Source of the DNA: Stictocephala bisonia
Taxonomy: Eukaryota > Arthropoda > Insecta > Hemiptera > Membracidae
Length of the DNA: 64,000 nt
Direction of reading: 5' to 3'
Assembly (NCBI GenBank): GCA_035578905.1
Contig: JAQJVL010000046.1
Coordinates: 3,346,730 to 3,410,729 of the forward strand
Shown in pieces: positions 1 through 18,230 of the stretch; the first letter of the stretch is position 1; every line of letters starts with the position of its first letter. Under the pieces are notes generated by a model, which made no database searches, was not told the DNA's origin, and was given only the letters and a program-made list of their open reading frames with translations. The translations under genes were made by a program, and so were the position numbers.

Positions 1-156
1 TTATAAACTTTGTCATGGATAGAGTTTATATAGGCCTACTTATGTGATTTATATGCACAAACCATGAATAATATTATGTATGCTTAAATTTCATATTTGA
101 TATACAGTAACCACTTTAAAGAAAATCTAGCCTAACCTAACAACCACAATCCTAAC

Positions 157-821
157 TTAACCCTTTTACCGCTGACGTCCTTTAAAAAGGACGTTGGTAT
201 TCTCTCTGAAAATCGCCAACGTCCTTATAAAAGGACGTTTCGTAATATGCCTATAATTTTGTTATTTAAAAACATAAAAAAGCCCAGTTTGGTTGTCTGT
301 GATCCTAAATAAATGTATTAAGGGATAAAAAATGTTTTAATGCTGGCAATACTTATTCCCGGTGGTCACGTGCACTGCCCACTCTAGCGTAAGGTAAGAT
401 TATGTGATAAATAGATTTGTGTATGTTTTCAGAAAAAAATCTATTTTTTCAATACGGTTCAAATGTTTTGAAATTTTATACACGTGTTCATTTATACATG
501 TACTTTGAAATAAAAATAAGTTTTATGTATAAAATATTTTTTCTTTACATTGATTTTTTATTCAAATCAAATTAAAAAAAAAAATTACTTTGTTTGCAAA
601 TTTTATATACTTTTTAAATAAAATAATTTTCAAAATATGAAAAAAATACGTTTATATTATAGTCTGTCTAAAGACGAAAAAAACAAAAAAGAAATTATTA
701 TTCTAGCCTCAAAACAACGGGTTTTAGAACAACTTATGTAGAACACTACAAAAACAGTGATTTAGGCCCCAGCGGTTTAGGCTAGTCAACGGCGCTAAGC
801 GGCCAGCGGCAAAAGGGTTAA
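157..821. mobile_element. TTAA-flanked piggyBac-type MITE
   Basis: TTAA at both ends (157-160, 818-821) with terminal inverted repeats CCCTTTTACCGCTG / CCCTTTTGCCGCTG. Sub-terminal palindromes acgtcctttaaaaaggacgt and acgtccttataaaaggacgt follow the left end. No coding capacity. piggyBac elements duplicate TTAA and begin CCC; assignment rests on this. Confidence 0.75.
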
Positions 822-3412
822 ACTATTCCGACCTGACCTCAAACCTGTATTACAAGAACGTATACATTGTCTAGGTATAACTATAACCCTTTGATGACAA
901 AAAATTATATTAACCTAACCTAATCAGCATATCAATTATAGGCTTACTTGTTTACTAACCTAACATTTTTATATGCTTTATAAAATATTCAGGTTTTAAG
1001 CATTTTTATTTTTTTCAAGCTTTAATGAATCAGATTAAAAATATATCAATAGTGATTTTGTTTTTGCAGTCTTTATGACAAATGTGGTATTGATACGATA
1101 GTTTTGTTCCGTTAAAATCTTGAATGGTTCCTTGCACTGTTAAGAGAGTAATGCAGATTGTGAACGATAGGATAAATACTATAATTTTGTTTGGTAATCG
1201 GACTGAACGGTACCCTGCACTTAAAACCTAGACGCAAATACTACCGTGGACCGTAGATAGATTAAATAAGAAAGGTTCATTGTCAAAAATGTAACTTTGG
1301 ATATCCACAATGTTGCCTATGGACATTACATTACATTTTTTGCTATTAAATTCTATTGTTTGGTTTTTTACCGACTGTTGTAGAGTTTTAAAATGGAATA
1401 CTTATTCTCAACTTCTTGTCATCCTATTACAACTTTTAAAAGACATAACCTGATGCTCCTACTTTTTTACAGGACTAACTATATTTTCACTATTTTCTGT
1501 TTTTTCTTGTAATAAACTGGCTATTTTGTACTTTTTTCATGGCTTTTACATTATTTTTACCATAACCTCCGTATTATACGATTTTGTACATATCCGAGGT
1601 GGTGTCGGTCCCAATTACCTCGGATAACCGAGAGTCTACTGTAATAGCATAATTAGGAACCAACATGATATAGTTTATAAAAACAGGTGCATATCAGTTT
1701 TCTACCTGCCTTTTATCAATAAATTGTTCAATACTCCAGTAAAAAAATCGTGATTCCCATTCCACCAATGGAACAACAGGGATGTGCTCTATAAGGCTGC
1801 CTTAGTAAGTTTTTCTCTAATTTGATTCATTTAGTTGCGGTGAATTTCTTATTCGAGGTATATTTTACAAGGAAAAAATTGTCAAAAAACATGAGATTTT
1901 TAGAAATATTATATTTGTTTGTACGTTCTTTACATCTTACTAACTTATATACCATTCTTGAATAAATTCTGAACAATTATCTTGTTGCCGGAAAACGTGT
2001 AGACACTGAATTGACTGCTGCTAATCAAAATGAAAAACTGACAATTCCGTGTCGTTGCTCAGCTGCTTCTTTGTAAATATGTCTGCAAGTGTTACCGTTT
2101 TGCAATTAATAAAACCCTGTGCATACAAATTTACCAAAAGCACCCGAGTAATTTTACTGCTATTATACTTATATATTATAATAATTAGAGTAGGGCCTGT
2201 ATTTGCAATATTTTGATATCTTGAAATTTAGTATACTTATAGTTTTTTTATGTTTTGTATATCTTTGAAAATAAAAATTACTTACAAATTTTTTATTGTT
2301 AAAAGTTATTCTTGATTGTATCTTTTTAACATTTTTATTTAAAAATATTACAAACCCTGTATAGGCTTATATTATTTTTATTTGGATCATTTTGGATTGT
2401 ATACTAGGCAATACATTGGTATTTTATTACATTTCAAATTTCTTTTTGAACATGAAAATATTTTTGTCAGTTTTCTATGGAAAAAAATAAATATGCTTAA
2501 TTTTTGCAACTATCTCAGTAACACTTGTAAGCATGACAAACATTTGATATTTCTACCTACAGAAATAGATTATAAAAATTTTTTTAATTCATTGTTAAGA
2601 GGACAAAAAATGATTTATATTTTTAAGGTGCTATTTTTTTTCTATAATAAAATAGCAATTAGTACACCATATCCTAATTAAATTTTTATGATAAGTATGT
2701 AATCGCAAGACAGTATAAAATCCAATTATCACTAGGTGGCTCTCATACTTTTCAAATAGTTTATGACTTCAGAATGTTAACTTTTTTTATTGATGTACTA
2801 AAATCTTGAGCTTTTTTGGAAAATCATTGACATTTATAAAATGCATTTATCACAGTAATTTAATGTTCTTAAATGAATTTTCATTCTATGCCTGGACTGT
2901 GTTAATTAAAATGAAAGTAAGGCCAAACTCATATTTTCAGACATTGTCAAGTAAGGATTTTGGACATTCAACAAAACATAATTATTTTTAACCAGTTACA
3001 TTTTTAAATTAAACTTATAAACTGTGAAAATTAGGGCCTAATATAATTATCTCCTGTTAAGTAAAAACAATTGCATATTTATCTTATAACTTCTGTAAAG
3101 CCCAATAATTATGCCTTTATGAAATTATTCTCGGTAGGTATGTTTCCAAAAATGTATCTCTAGTTATAATATGATATGACTTTTTATCGGACATAGCATC
3201 TTTAAAATGTCCACAATTTATTACTCTTGGCTGTATATGCGAGTGTATGTGTGCATCTTAAAGAGCCTACCTAACAAGTCTGGGCCTTCCCACACGCCCA
3301 ATGTTGTCTTGACTAACCCATCCAGCCATCTGATGTGTAACTTGATGGGTGCTAAATGAATGAACACTAATATGGATAAAACTGATTTAATTTCAAATTA
3401 TCTTTATTGCCT
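822..3412. other. AT-rich intergenic or Rho1 5' intron sequence
   Basis: Apart from the pogo-like end near 1585-1643, I see no gene, RNA gene or repeat of note. Short open frames here (for example 2382-2681, 2806-2991) have AT-rich, Phe/Lys/Asn-rich translations without any recognised motif. Confidence 0.5.
1585..1643. repeat. pogo-like terminal repeat, right end only
   Basis: Inverted it reads TACAGTAGACTCTCGGTTAT, CCGAGGTAATTGGGACCGAC, a highly characteristic pogo-type TIR with sub-terminal repeat. No left partner was recognised upstream in the window. Confidence 0.5.
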
Positions 3413-4426
3413 TTAACACCTTTAGTGCTAGAGCGTCTACATGTCTAAAAGTGCGAACGTCTACATAGTAGACGCTACGTATTTTGTATATATACGACAG
3501 GCTTTTTTATTTTACTGGCCGCAATCGATGTCATTTTATTCCACAGGTATTAGAGAATCAATATATGGCCGTTTGGTGGCAGATAATCGACGTTCTATAT
3601 TTTTTTCGTGTGAAGGAAAATCGAGGAAAATTCGTGTGAAGGAAAAAAATTCGTCTATTTGTTTTGTTAAGTTCGTGAGTGTGTTTTGTTGTTCAGTTGT
3701 ATGTTTTATTCAACAGAAATGTATTATACATATAAATAGTTCGTTTTATAAAACGTTTATTTTGAACTTTTTTGTTCCGTATTTATAATAAATTCATTGT
3801 CTTTAGCATAGCTAATAAAAACTTTTCCGCAAACGCTTTCTTGCTACACAATGTTACTGATGCTTCAAAACCTAAATACCTTATTTACTGTAATAATTTG
3901 TTATTATAATAATGGTTTTATAGAAATAAAACAGTGCAATGTCATATTCATATGATAGAATAGTTATTGCTTGTTTGTTCAAAACATATGTTTCAAATGT
4001 CAAGTTCTCAACAAATGTTTGTAAGGACAATATTTTTTTATATTTCCTCAATACTCCTTTTTTTTATAAAAATGAACTGAAAATATATGAAATTTTTTCT
4101 TCATTAGATACTCTTTACAGTTGAATAATTTAAAAAAATAAAAAAAATATTCAGGCACTTTTATTTTATTCATAATTACAACAATAAAAAAATTAAAATA
4201 AAAACATGATGTTTTTTTTAATAAATAAAAATTACTTTTCTATGTATTTGCTTGTGATGGGGCTATTATATGTTTATTTTTTTACAACACAAAACAAAAA
4301 GTATGAAGATATGAAACAAATAACGAATCTATGAGTGTTTTACTAAAACTCAACATTATCGCACAAAACTGCTTAGCATTTTTGCTTATATCCATAGACC
4401 AGGTGACATAGCATTAATAGAGTTAA
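3413..4426. mobile_element. Possible degraded TTAA element
   Basis: Left end TTAACACCTTTAGTGCTAG followed by a gcgtctac / gtagacgc palindrome; right end, inverted, TTAACTCTATTAATGCTA, about two-thirds identical to the left. The open frame over 3441-3788 lies in this repeat and is not supported as a gene. Confidence 0.35.
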
Positions 4427-4670
4427 GTAACAAATACAATAGGCTATGGCTAGGTCAAATACTTTTAAAAACTTAAATACAAAATGCAAGAAAGTTAAAT
4501 ACAAAAAACTTAAATACAGTTCAAGCAGTTTACAATCTTCATGCACTTGAAAATTTCAAAAGAAATAATAAAGAAAATAAATAAATAAATTAAAAGCATT
4601 CCATGAAAAAGTCCAAATGCATCAAACAAAGTAGGTTACATACCTAAAGACTTTTTATAGTTGAGTTAGT

Positions 4671-4853
4671 TTACATAATCATTCCAGATTTATTTGCTGT
4701 AATGAATTCGTTCAATGAATACAAAGGGTTTTCTATCAACCAATCCTTTACAACGTTAGAAAATTTCACCAAATTTAGGTTCTTAACAGTGGCAGGAAGT
4801 GCATTATTAAATTTTGCACCTGTAACAAGATAACAATTAGCAATTTTGTACAA
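4671..4853 (-). pseudogene. RT C-terminal fragment
   Basis: 60 codons with FNNALPATVKNLNLVKFSN and DWLIENPLYSLNEF, a pattern (FNxLP...FK..L...L...FYSxxEF) typical for the end of jockey/CR1 RT proteins. Same orientation as the RT core at 5300-5990. Confidence 0.55.
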
Positions 4854-5299
4854 TCTATTTCTAACAATGTGGGGATTATTATGACACCTACTTAAGTAGA
4901 CATGTACATCATCATTAAAAAGAAACTTCTAAATTAATCTTAATTTCTAACAAGCTTTGATAAACATAAATACTATATACAGACATAATCCTTAGTTTCC
5001 TAAACAGAGGCCTGCAGTGATCCATGTAATGGGCATCACTTATCCATGTAATGGGCCTTCTTCTGAAGCAGTAGAACCCTAACAACGTTGCTGGACCCCT
5101 TAATATGAGAACGTTGTGATCCCATCATAGAGTATATGAGATTGGAAAAAGGCATGAAAAGCCATCATGACAAAAAAAAAAAAAAAAAGGCATCCGCCTT
5201 CAGGCGTCTCAGTAAGAACAATACCTTACTTAATGTAGCTTACAAAGAGTGAATGTGGTCACTCTAACAAAGCCGAGGATCTAGTACAAAGCTTAGTAG

Positions 5300-5990
5300 T
5301 TAAACAGAGCCATCACTCTTCACATTCCTAGAAATATCCAAACTCAAGGGTTTTTTAGTCTTTGTCTCATTTAAAGTAAGCCGATTAGCAATAAACCATT
5401 CAGTCAATTTGTTTTTTAGTTCAGATACAATGCTTTCAGCTACGACCCTGTCCCTATCACTGGTAAACAGGGTCGTATCATCAGCATACAGCAAAACGTT
5501 ATTTAGGCTGATACACAAGCTATTGATAGAGACAATAAGCAAAAATGGACCAATTATGGAGCCCTGAGGGACCCATGCTCAACTGGCAAAGGATTGAAAG
5601 TTCTACCCTGCAACCAAACTATTTGATTTCTGTTAGTTAAATACAATCTGAGGACCTTGAGCGCACCAGCCACTACCCTGTATTTCTCAAGTTTCATTAG
5701 TAAAATGTTGTGGAAAACGTACTCAAAATCTCATGAAAGATCACAGAGCACGACTGCCGCTTTAATTCGAAGGTTTTTAAAATTTCTTGAAGAAGTGAGT
5801 CAACTGCGGAAACAGTCGACCAATCCCTTCTGAAGCCAAACTGTGCAGGTGCTAGAAGCTGATGCGACTCAAAGTACGGTACTTGTAAAGCTGCTCAAGC
5901 ATAATGGCTTCAGGTATCTTACAGAACACAGGTACTGTATTAAAGATACAGGTCATAACTACTGACCATGTCCAAGGGTCCCTTCTTAAA
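5300..5990 (-). pseudogene. Reverse transcriptase core relic
   Basis: The - strand reads, across frameshifts, QFGFRRDWSTVSAVDSLLQ, AVVLCDLS (diverged catalytic motif), then LLYADDTTLFTSDRDRV, the catalytic YADD box, and a following LTEWFIANRLTLNETKT. The order and spacing match fingers, palm and thumb of jockey/CR1-type RT. In-frame stops and frame changes show it is dead. Confidence 0.75.
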
Positions 5991-6129
5991 AATGGGCATA
6001 TTCTTATTTATTTTTAAAACACCAGGGAATACATCCTATACTATACAGAGATTAAACAGATGTATCAAAATAGGTGCTATTATTGTTATTGTTCTTTTCA
6101 GAAACACAGTCGATGTATCATACATGTCC

Positions 6130-6879
6130 TTAACCATATGAGGACCGACCAAAAGGGAAAAAAACAAGTTCGAAAAAAAACCTCATTTTTCAAGTGCAAC
6201 ATTTAAAATATTTAGGCTGAAATTTTTGAGAAATGCAAGTCTTTATACATTCATTTATAACATCTGTTCTGATGAAGATACAAGAGTACTTCTTTGACCA
6301 GAATATTTGTAATTGGGTACTTTATCAGAATAAATGTCCAAAAAGTCATCTTATAATTTTTAATATTTATATTTTATCAATAAAAAGTGTTTTGTTAAAA
6401 AAATCTGTTTCTTATGTACACTTACAGTTCTTACACAAAAAATATATTACACAAAAAATTTGGGAAACTGTTTTATTGATGTATAAACTTAATCATCTAC
6501 AATCACACACAGAAAAAATTGTAACAATCGGATTGAAAATAAAAAATATAACATGAAATATTTTGTTAGTACTGTCAGATTCGTCTGTTAAAATTAGCTC
6601 TCTGTCTATTATTGTCAGTTCTTTTCATTGATGTTATATTCCAACAATTGGCTCCAGACGTAAAAAAAAGTATTCTCGAACGTCTGCGTATCATCCCAAA
6701 GACGTACAAGTTATTGTAAGCAGTAAATTGGATGTTATATGTAACAAGCTTCGAATGACGGGATATCGTCATTCGGTCCTTAACGTGAATTTTAGTAATG
6801 ACCATATTTTGTCATTTTGGTCCTCAAGGGAAAAAAACATAAATGACGAAATATAGTTATTCGGTTCCCAAAGGGTTAA
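6130..6879. mobile_element. TTAA-flanked MITE inserted in retrotransposon
   Basis: TTAA at 6130-6133 and 6876-6879. Ends TTAACCATATGAGGACCGA and, inverted, TTAACCCTTTGGGAACCGA agree at most positions. It interrupts the decayed retrotransposon between its endonuclease and RT parts. The interior contains atgacgggatatcgtcat-type palindromes. Confidence 0.55.
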
Positions 6880-7639
6880 TTGTAGAGGACTTAACTTAAA
6901 AGTTATTTATAATGTCAATAACACTAGAAATATGTACAGTTTTCCATTTAAGACTAGAAGATACTAAAGGAACCATGCCCTGGACATCAAGGTCATTATT
7001 CATAACTGTAACATTAACAAGGGTGTTTACATATTCAATAAAGTAATTATCAAAACATCAGCTGTAGCAGAATCTATATTATTTCCATGAGATGGTGGAC
7101 ACTTCTTTTTATTAATAACTTCCCAAGCTGCCTTGCGTGGATTAGAAGAATCCGCTGCTGTATGTGCACCAAGGGCCGATTACTTGGTTTCTTTCATCCT
7201 AATCCTATAGGCTGTTCTAAGTCTAGATAAACAAGGCAAGAGATCAGGCCTACTCTTAGGTAGATCACAAACATTCATAATTAGGATGCATATTTGCAAC
7301 AGATCAGGTGTTTACCAATTTCTGTCCCTATCTTACCATTTTTAGGTTTAATGGTGAGATTCTTGCTTTTAATTCGGAAAAGGGTATCAAATTAATTTTT
7401 GAAGGCGTACAATAAATTTAGAAAAACGCCTTTTTGGCTGACAATTCCTGAACAGAATGAGACCAGGACTGAATCTTAACCAGGAAAGATTCACAATAAA
7501 GCAGTAGGCCAGCATCATTTAAACATCCAAACGTAACCTTTTTGTATTGATGACAGGTTAGGCTGCTTACACCAAATTTATTCAGAGTAAGGATGATATA
7601 TTTGTGATCAGAATTTTGATCACGACTAACCCTAACCTC

Positions 7640-8340
7640 ATAATCCCAGTGATTAACATTACTTTAAAAATGAGTCCAGACATGAGTTACCTCAGTTGGC
7701 TCATTCACACTACTATAAAAATTATAGCTGCGAAGTAAGTTTAAAAAATCCAAAGTAGTATGATTATCACAAAGAAAGATAACATTGTGATTGTACTTAT
7801 CATAACAGAAAGGCCAAAACTCATGAGATACGTTTAATGGAGCTGATGCAAATAGAAAAAGCTATTGATATTCCCACTAGGTGATCGATACATGGCTACT
7901 ATAATAAGAAATAGTCCTTTAATCAATTAAAATACCTGCAAACTTCCTTATAAAATCTACTTAGGTTTAATATAAATAATATAATCAACACTGTTTCTTA
8001 AATAAACAGCAACTCCACCACTGTTTGGTCGTGTTCTGCAAAATGAAGTATCCAGATTTAGGTTATGTATTGAAGAATAGAAAAGAATTTCCGGATTGGT
8101 CATCCAATGTTCTTAATACACAGTGCATCCAAGTTATGTGTCACAGAGAATGTTAAGTTCTGGAAGTTTATTTTTCAGACAATTAGTGTTAATCGCACAT
8201 AAGTTAAATGCCCTGACCAAACTGGCCCGGTTATCAATGGGCCTGTCACAATTAATTATACTTTCTCGGCAAGATTCAATTGCGTTTTGTCTAAAAAGCT
8301 ATGTGACTACAAATTGACTATTAAACCTAGGTTTCTCAAA
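7640..8340 (-). pseudogene. APE-type endonuclease relic
   Basis: The - strand gives TEHWMTNPEILFYSS, RTRPNSGGVAVYLRNSVDY, AMYRSPSGNIN and TTLDFLNLLRSYNFYSSV in successive, shifted frames. These are recognisable blocks of the exonuclease-endonuclease domain of the retrotransposon. No continuous frame survives. Confidence 0.6.
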
Positions 8341-9048
8341 AAACTTTCTCATTACAGTACCTTTGCTTGTCAAAAACTTGCACTGAGGGCAGTAGATTTC
8401 TGATCAGAAGATACCGCCACTTAAAAAGAATTATAAGTTTCAAACTTTGTTTAAGTTTTTTGCATTTAACTTGAATGTTGCTTCTATCCATATAACTTAC
8501 AATCCCAACTTCACTGTCGTCCGTGGCAATCCTTGAGACAAATATCCAGTCTTTTTCTCAGCTGCCCTTGCTACTGATGTTTCATCATTAATTTTCATAT
8601 CAATCATCTGCTTATTTTTCAGCATTCTCCGTCTTTGACATCTGTACATTCCAAGAACCATATTCCTTGCAGGCTTCAGAATAAACTTTACTATTTGCCT
8701 GTACCAAGGGTGGGAAATCAATATCTGTAAAGTTGTTAATTATTTCTTGAGGAATGTCATTAGCACTAACAAATGTACTTAACATTTTTGGTATTCTCAT
8801 CTACACAACTGTGATCCTCCGCATCAAATTCATTCAAATCTGGTCTTTATTCAGAGTTCCGTTCCACCACAGGAGTCACTTTAGCATCGGACTTTACTCC
8901 ACTAATTTTCATTTTTTACTCCTTTGTACAGGTTTCCTGTTCCTTGTAACAAACTCAGAAGTTGGTTTATAACCCATTGTTCTTTGATGACTCAATGTCC
9001 AATCTTTTTAAAGGAGCCAAATTATCATTCACCAATTTTGTTAAATTT

Positions 9049-9426
9049 TCAACCACACATCGAAGTGTTTAATAAATCTTCGCCGTCCCAGAGACTGCAA
9101 ACCAACCTGTCGATCTTCGCAGCACAGGACTCACAATACCAACAAGACACACGACGAGAAATGTCTGTCACTAAATTATAGTCCTCAACTTTTATACTAA
9201 CACACGTTGGATGATACCAGCCTTTGTAATAACCAGCACAAAAGAGGCCATTATGGCCACTAACAATGATTTTACTGCAAACTTTGCACAAAGCATCTTC
9301 AGAGCATATCGAATCGTCCACCACCATACCAGTAGCAAATAAAAAAAAGAAACTGTATCTTATTTTTGTATCTCTGTAAAATTTTATATCATTGGAAACT
9401 GCTGCAGGATTACTTTCAAATTTCAA
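9049..9426 (-). pseudogene. Retrotransposon ORF1 fragment with PHD-like zinc finger
   Basis: 125 codons from ATG. Cys/His pattern CKVC, FCAGYYKGWYHPTC and CWYCESC resembles the C4-H-C3 PHD finger found in ORF1 proteins of many insect non-LTR elements. One expected Cys, in the CAG(C) position, is Tyr here, so the zinc site is probably broken. It lies just upstream of Rho1 coding exon 1 on the opposite strand. I see no sign it is a host gene: it is followed by endonuclease and RT relics in the same orientation. Confidence 0.6.
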
Positions 9427-9713
9427 TTAGCTTTAACCAACCTATATCTATCTTGACAAGTCCATCAAGATTTATTTGGGTCACGTAGATCGTTTTTTTT
9501 CAAACAGCTGTGCATGGCTGCAGAAATGTGGTCAGGGATAAATTACTTTTAGCAGTAAAAATTGACAGATTTCTAGAGAAATGTGCAACTGTGTTTAATA
9601 GACATTATATATACCATTAAAAATATAGTTTCAATGAGCTATCGATGTTTCTCCAAGTGGTGTAAATTATGAGTAAATGGTTTATCTGAACATGGTGAAT
9701 TTTACTTCTCTAG

Positions 9714-15677
<5,964 letters not shown>

Positions 15678-17840
15678 GCCGGCTGTTTCCTGTTGTCTCT
15701 CGCTGTAGCCAACTGGGCATCTCAACTCTTAATTTTCAACCCAGTTCAATACAGTCAAAGTGACCCAATATTTCTTTTCTATTTGATGTTGTAATTATGC
15801 CAAATTTCTAATTGTTGAATTTCTGTTTGTGTGTCTGCCGGCTTTTAGGTTTCCTTTTTAAATCGAGATGGAATGATCTGTATTCTTGTTAATTGGCCCT
15901 TTAGGGCTGCAAAACTTTTCATTTTTTTTACTATTTCAGCTTAAAATAATTAAATATATTGGGATCTGATTATTTAACACTATAATTTTGTATTCCAGTT
16001 AGGTAGTACATCCATTTAACAGGTTGCCATTTGTGTTATGGGCCTGTCTTCACTATTTTCAGTAAAAATTTAGTTTTTGGTCAAGATTGTACTGTTCTCA
16101 GCTGTTCCATCTCTTCCCCCAAAATTATTAATACTAAAATCATCATGTTCAGTAACAGGAAAAAATGTTACCAACAAAAATATAATAAAACAATCTTATT
16201 CCAGTTTAACTAAAAAAAGGTAGGGTTGCATAGTGATTTTCTCATGAGACAATTAAGCACAAGTGTTTTACGCTCTTTTTGTACATAATGTAATCATTAG
16301 GCAGTTAAAGCAAAGGTTATAGTTATTAATTAATGTTAATTATTTTTAATTATCATACTAGAAATTTAATTTTATTGTAGAATTTACTTCAATAGATATC
16401 TAGTTTTATTTTAGGTTTTTACAATCATAAAATTAATGAAGGGAATTTAAAGTGAAGAAGTCTACCTTTTTTGACAATATTTACTATGGGCTTTTATTTA
16501 GCTGGAATGTGTTTGGCTGTTATATAATAAACCTACTGGGAATAATATTAAACAATTTTGTCACATAATGTAATATCTAGTCTTACAAAGACAACGTGTT
16601 CAGAATGCCTGGCCAAAATTAATAATTCCGGAAAGCAAACCCTTATCCAATTGTTACTATCTTTATAGATTTAGTACAGTTTTATTTTCTGTGTGTTTAC
16701 AAACTATTCCTTTTCAATTATTTCTTTTTTAAATTTATGTTTCTTGATGTGGTATTTATTTAGTAAAAATAGAATATTTAAACTACAACAAACGAGCATT
16801 TGGACTTGAAGTGTAACCTCTCAAACAAAATATTTATTTAACTGAAAATTGTAATTTTTCTTTCAAATTGATCAAAGTTAGTAATCATGTATGATGAAGA
16901 TTGTGTTGCCACTGCCACCAGTGGCCTGATCCTGTTGTATCTGGCCGTTGTTGTATGAGTTGGGCACAAGGAAACCTACAAGCCAACTGTGCCAAAAACT
17001 ATAAGCTAGCAATTAGCTTGGTTTTACTTGAAATCCTTTACAAGAGCAATTTCTTTGTTCCACACTGTCTTAGCTCCTGTATTAAAAGCAACAATTTCGT
17101 CGTTAATTTTTTTGCATGATTTTGTACGTGTTTAGTTTACACAATTTAAACTATTTATGAAATCAATGTCATAAAATTATTTATGTTTTTGTAAAACTGA
17201 AGTAAAGCATAAATACCTGTAGATATGTAGTTTTTATTTATTTATGTTTGTCCTTGATCAAATATATTAATGTTTAAATGATATAATAAGTAGTGAGCCA
17301 AATGTTAATATGTCTTGTGACTCCTATGTTAGCCTTATTTTTACGCATCAGATTAGGTTTTGTACTAATAATTTTGAGAGTGGTTTCATTTTAGCAATAG
17401 TCTTTTTACCTGTTACAAGTCGCTGTATTGTTACCACTATCCTGTCTCTGTCTTCTGCTCAGTTTGGACCTGACATCTGCCTGTGGCTCATTGCACAAAT
17501 TAATGTCTTTTCTCAGAGTATTCATTAGTTATCTTAAGTATTGGCTTTTAAAACTTGTTTTTAAGAGATTAATCACTCATTCTCTTAAGCCAAACTTACC
17601 TACAATATATAAATAAATAAATATATATATATATATAAATATATTATAAATATAGGGCTAATTTTAGAATAATTACTATGAATTCAATTTATTACTACTG
17701 TAAACAGTCAATTTTTGAAATAAACTGATATTGCTTATTAACTGTGTATTCATTGACATATCCAACTACAAATAGTTTTTTGTACAGCACTCTAGTGTAT
17801 TCTATGTATCACACCTCATAATTATCCGTTGATGTTTTCT
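15678..17840 (+). other. Rho1 3' UTR region and downstream spacer
   Basis: No further coding similarity. The stretch is AT-rich with several AATAAA hexamers (for example 16184-16189 and 16526-16531), any of which could end the Rho1 transcript; the true end cannot be chosen from sequence. A short TA-rich tract lies near 17610-17650. Confidence 0.4.
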
Positions 17841-18230
17841 TTTTCATAGGTCATCATACACAGCCACCTCCATTTTTGTCTCCCTCCAGGTTTCCTCTTC
17901 CTCCACTTGTGTTTTCTACATTCCTCTCTCCTCATCCTTCCACACTCCAGGGTCTTTCCTCAGTCTCCAGAGTTATCTCTGGCAATCAATTATTTCCCAT
18001 CCTTTTCACATGCCACACACTGTATCCTTCTTCTGTCCTTATCTCTTGTATCGGTATCACTTTCATCCTTTCTCTGGTTATTTCGTTTCTTATTCAATCT
18101 CCTCTGATAATCTTCTCTATTGCTCATAAAAATTTCATTTCTACTTCCTGTAATCTGCTTAAATCACCTTTCGTCCCTGTTTCTGCTCCATTAAATAAGA
18201 TCGGTTGATAATACGTCTTGTGCATCAATA
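17840..18230 (-). mobile_element. Degraded non-LTR RT C-terminal relic
   Basis: Read on the - strand: MKFL-AIEKII, then IRNEITRE, VIPIQEI, a diverged W-x-HVKRMG and GGRGNLEGDKNGGGC, recalling the FLRAIEGKTRRDRIRNE ... WFGHVKRM ... GRRPRGRPRKRW series that ends many insect RTE/LOA-type RT proteins. Several stops. The + strand C/T-rich open stretch over the same bases is a shadow. Confidence 0.45.

Larger units (their letters stand above)
4160..9426 (-). mobile_element. Decayed non-LTR retrotransposon (jockey/CR1-like), nearly full length
   Basis: Read on the - strand the parts occur in element order: a PHD-type zinc finger ORF1 (9426-9049 and beyond), an apurinic-type endonuclease relic (about 8340-7640, including SGGVAVYLRNS and a diverged YRSPSG), a reverse transcriptase (about 6000-5300, with QFGFRR, CDLS and YADDTTL), the RT C-terminal piece (4853-4671) and an A-rich end near 4160. 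Many stops and frameshifts make it inactive, and a TTAA-flanked element is inserted at 6130-6879. The 3' end is judged only from the A-rich sequence on the - strand. Confidence 0.75.

Noticed and set aside
3441..3788. 115-codon + strand open frame
   Set aside because: It starts in the palindromic end of a probable TTAA element and has no recognisable motif.
17876..18208. + strand open frame of 110 codons with hydrophobic segments
   Set aside because: The opposite strand shows a degraded retrotransposon RT C-terminus over the same bases; the + frame is its C/T-rich shadow.
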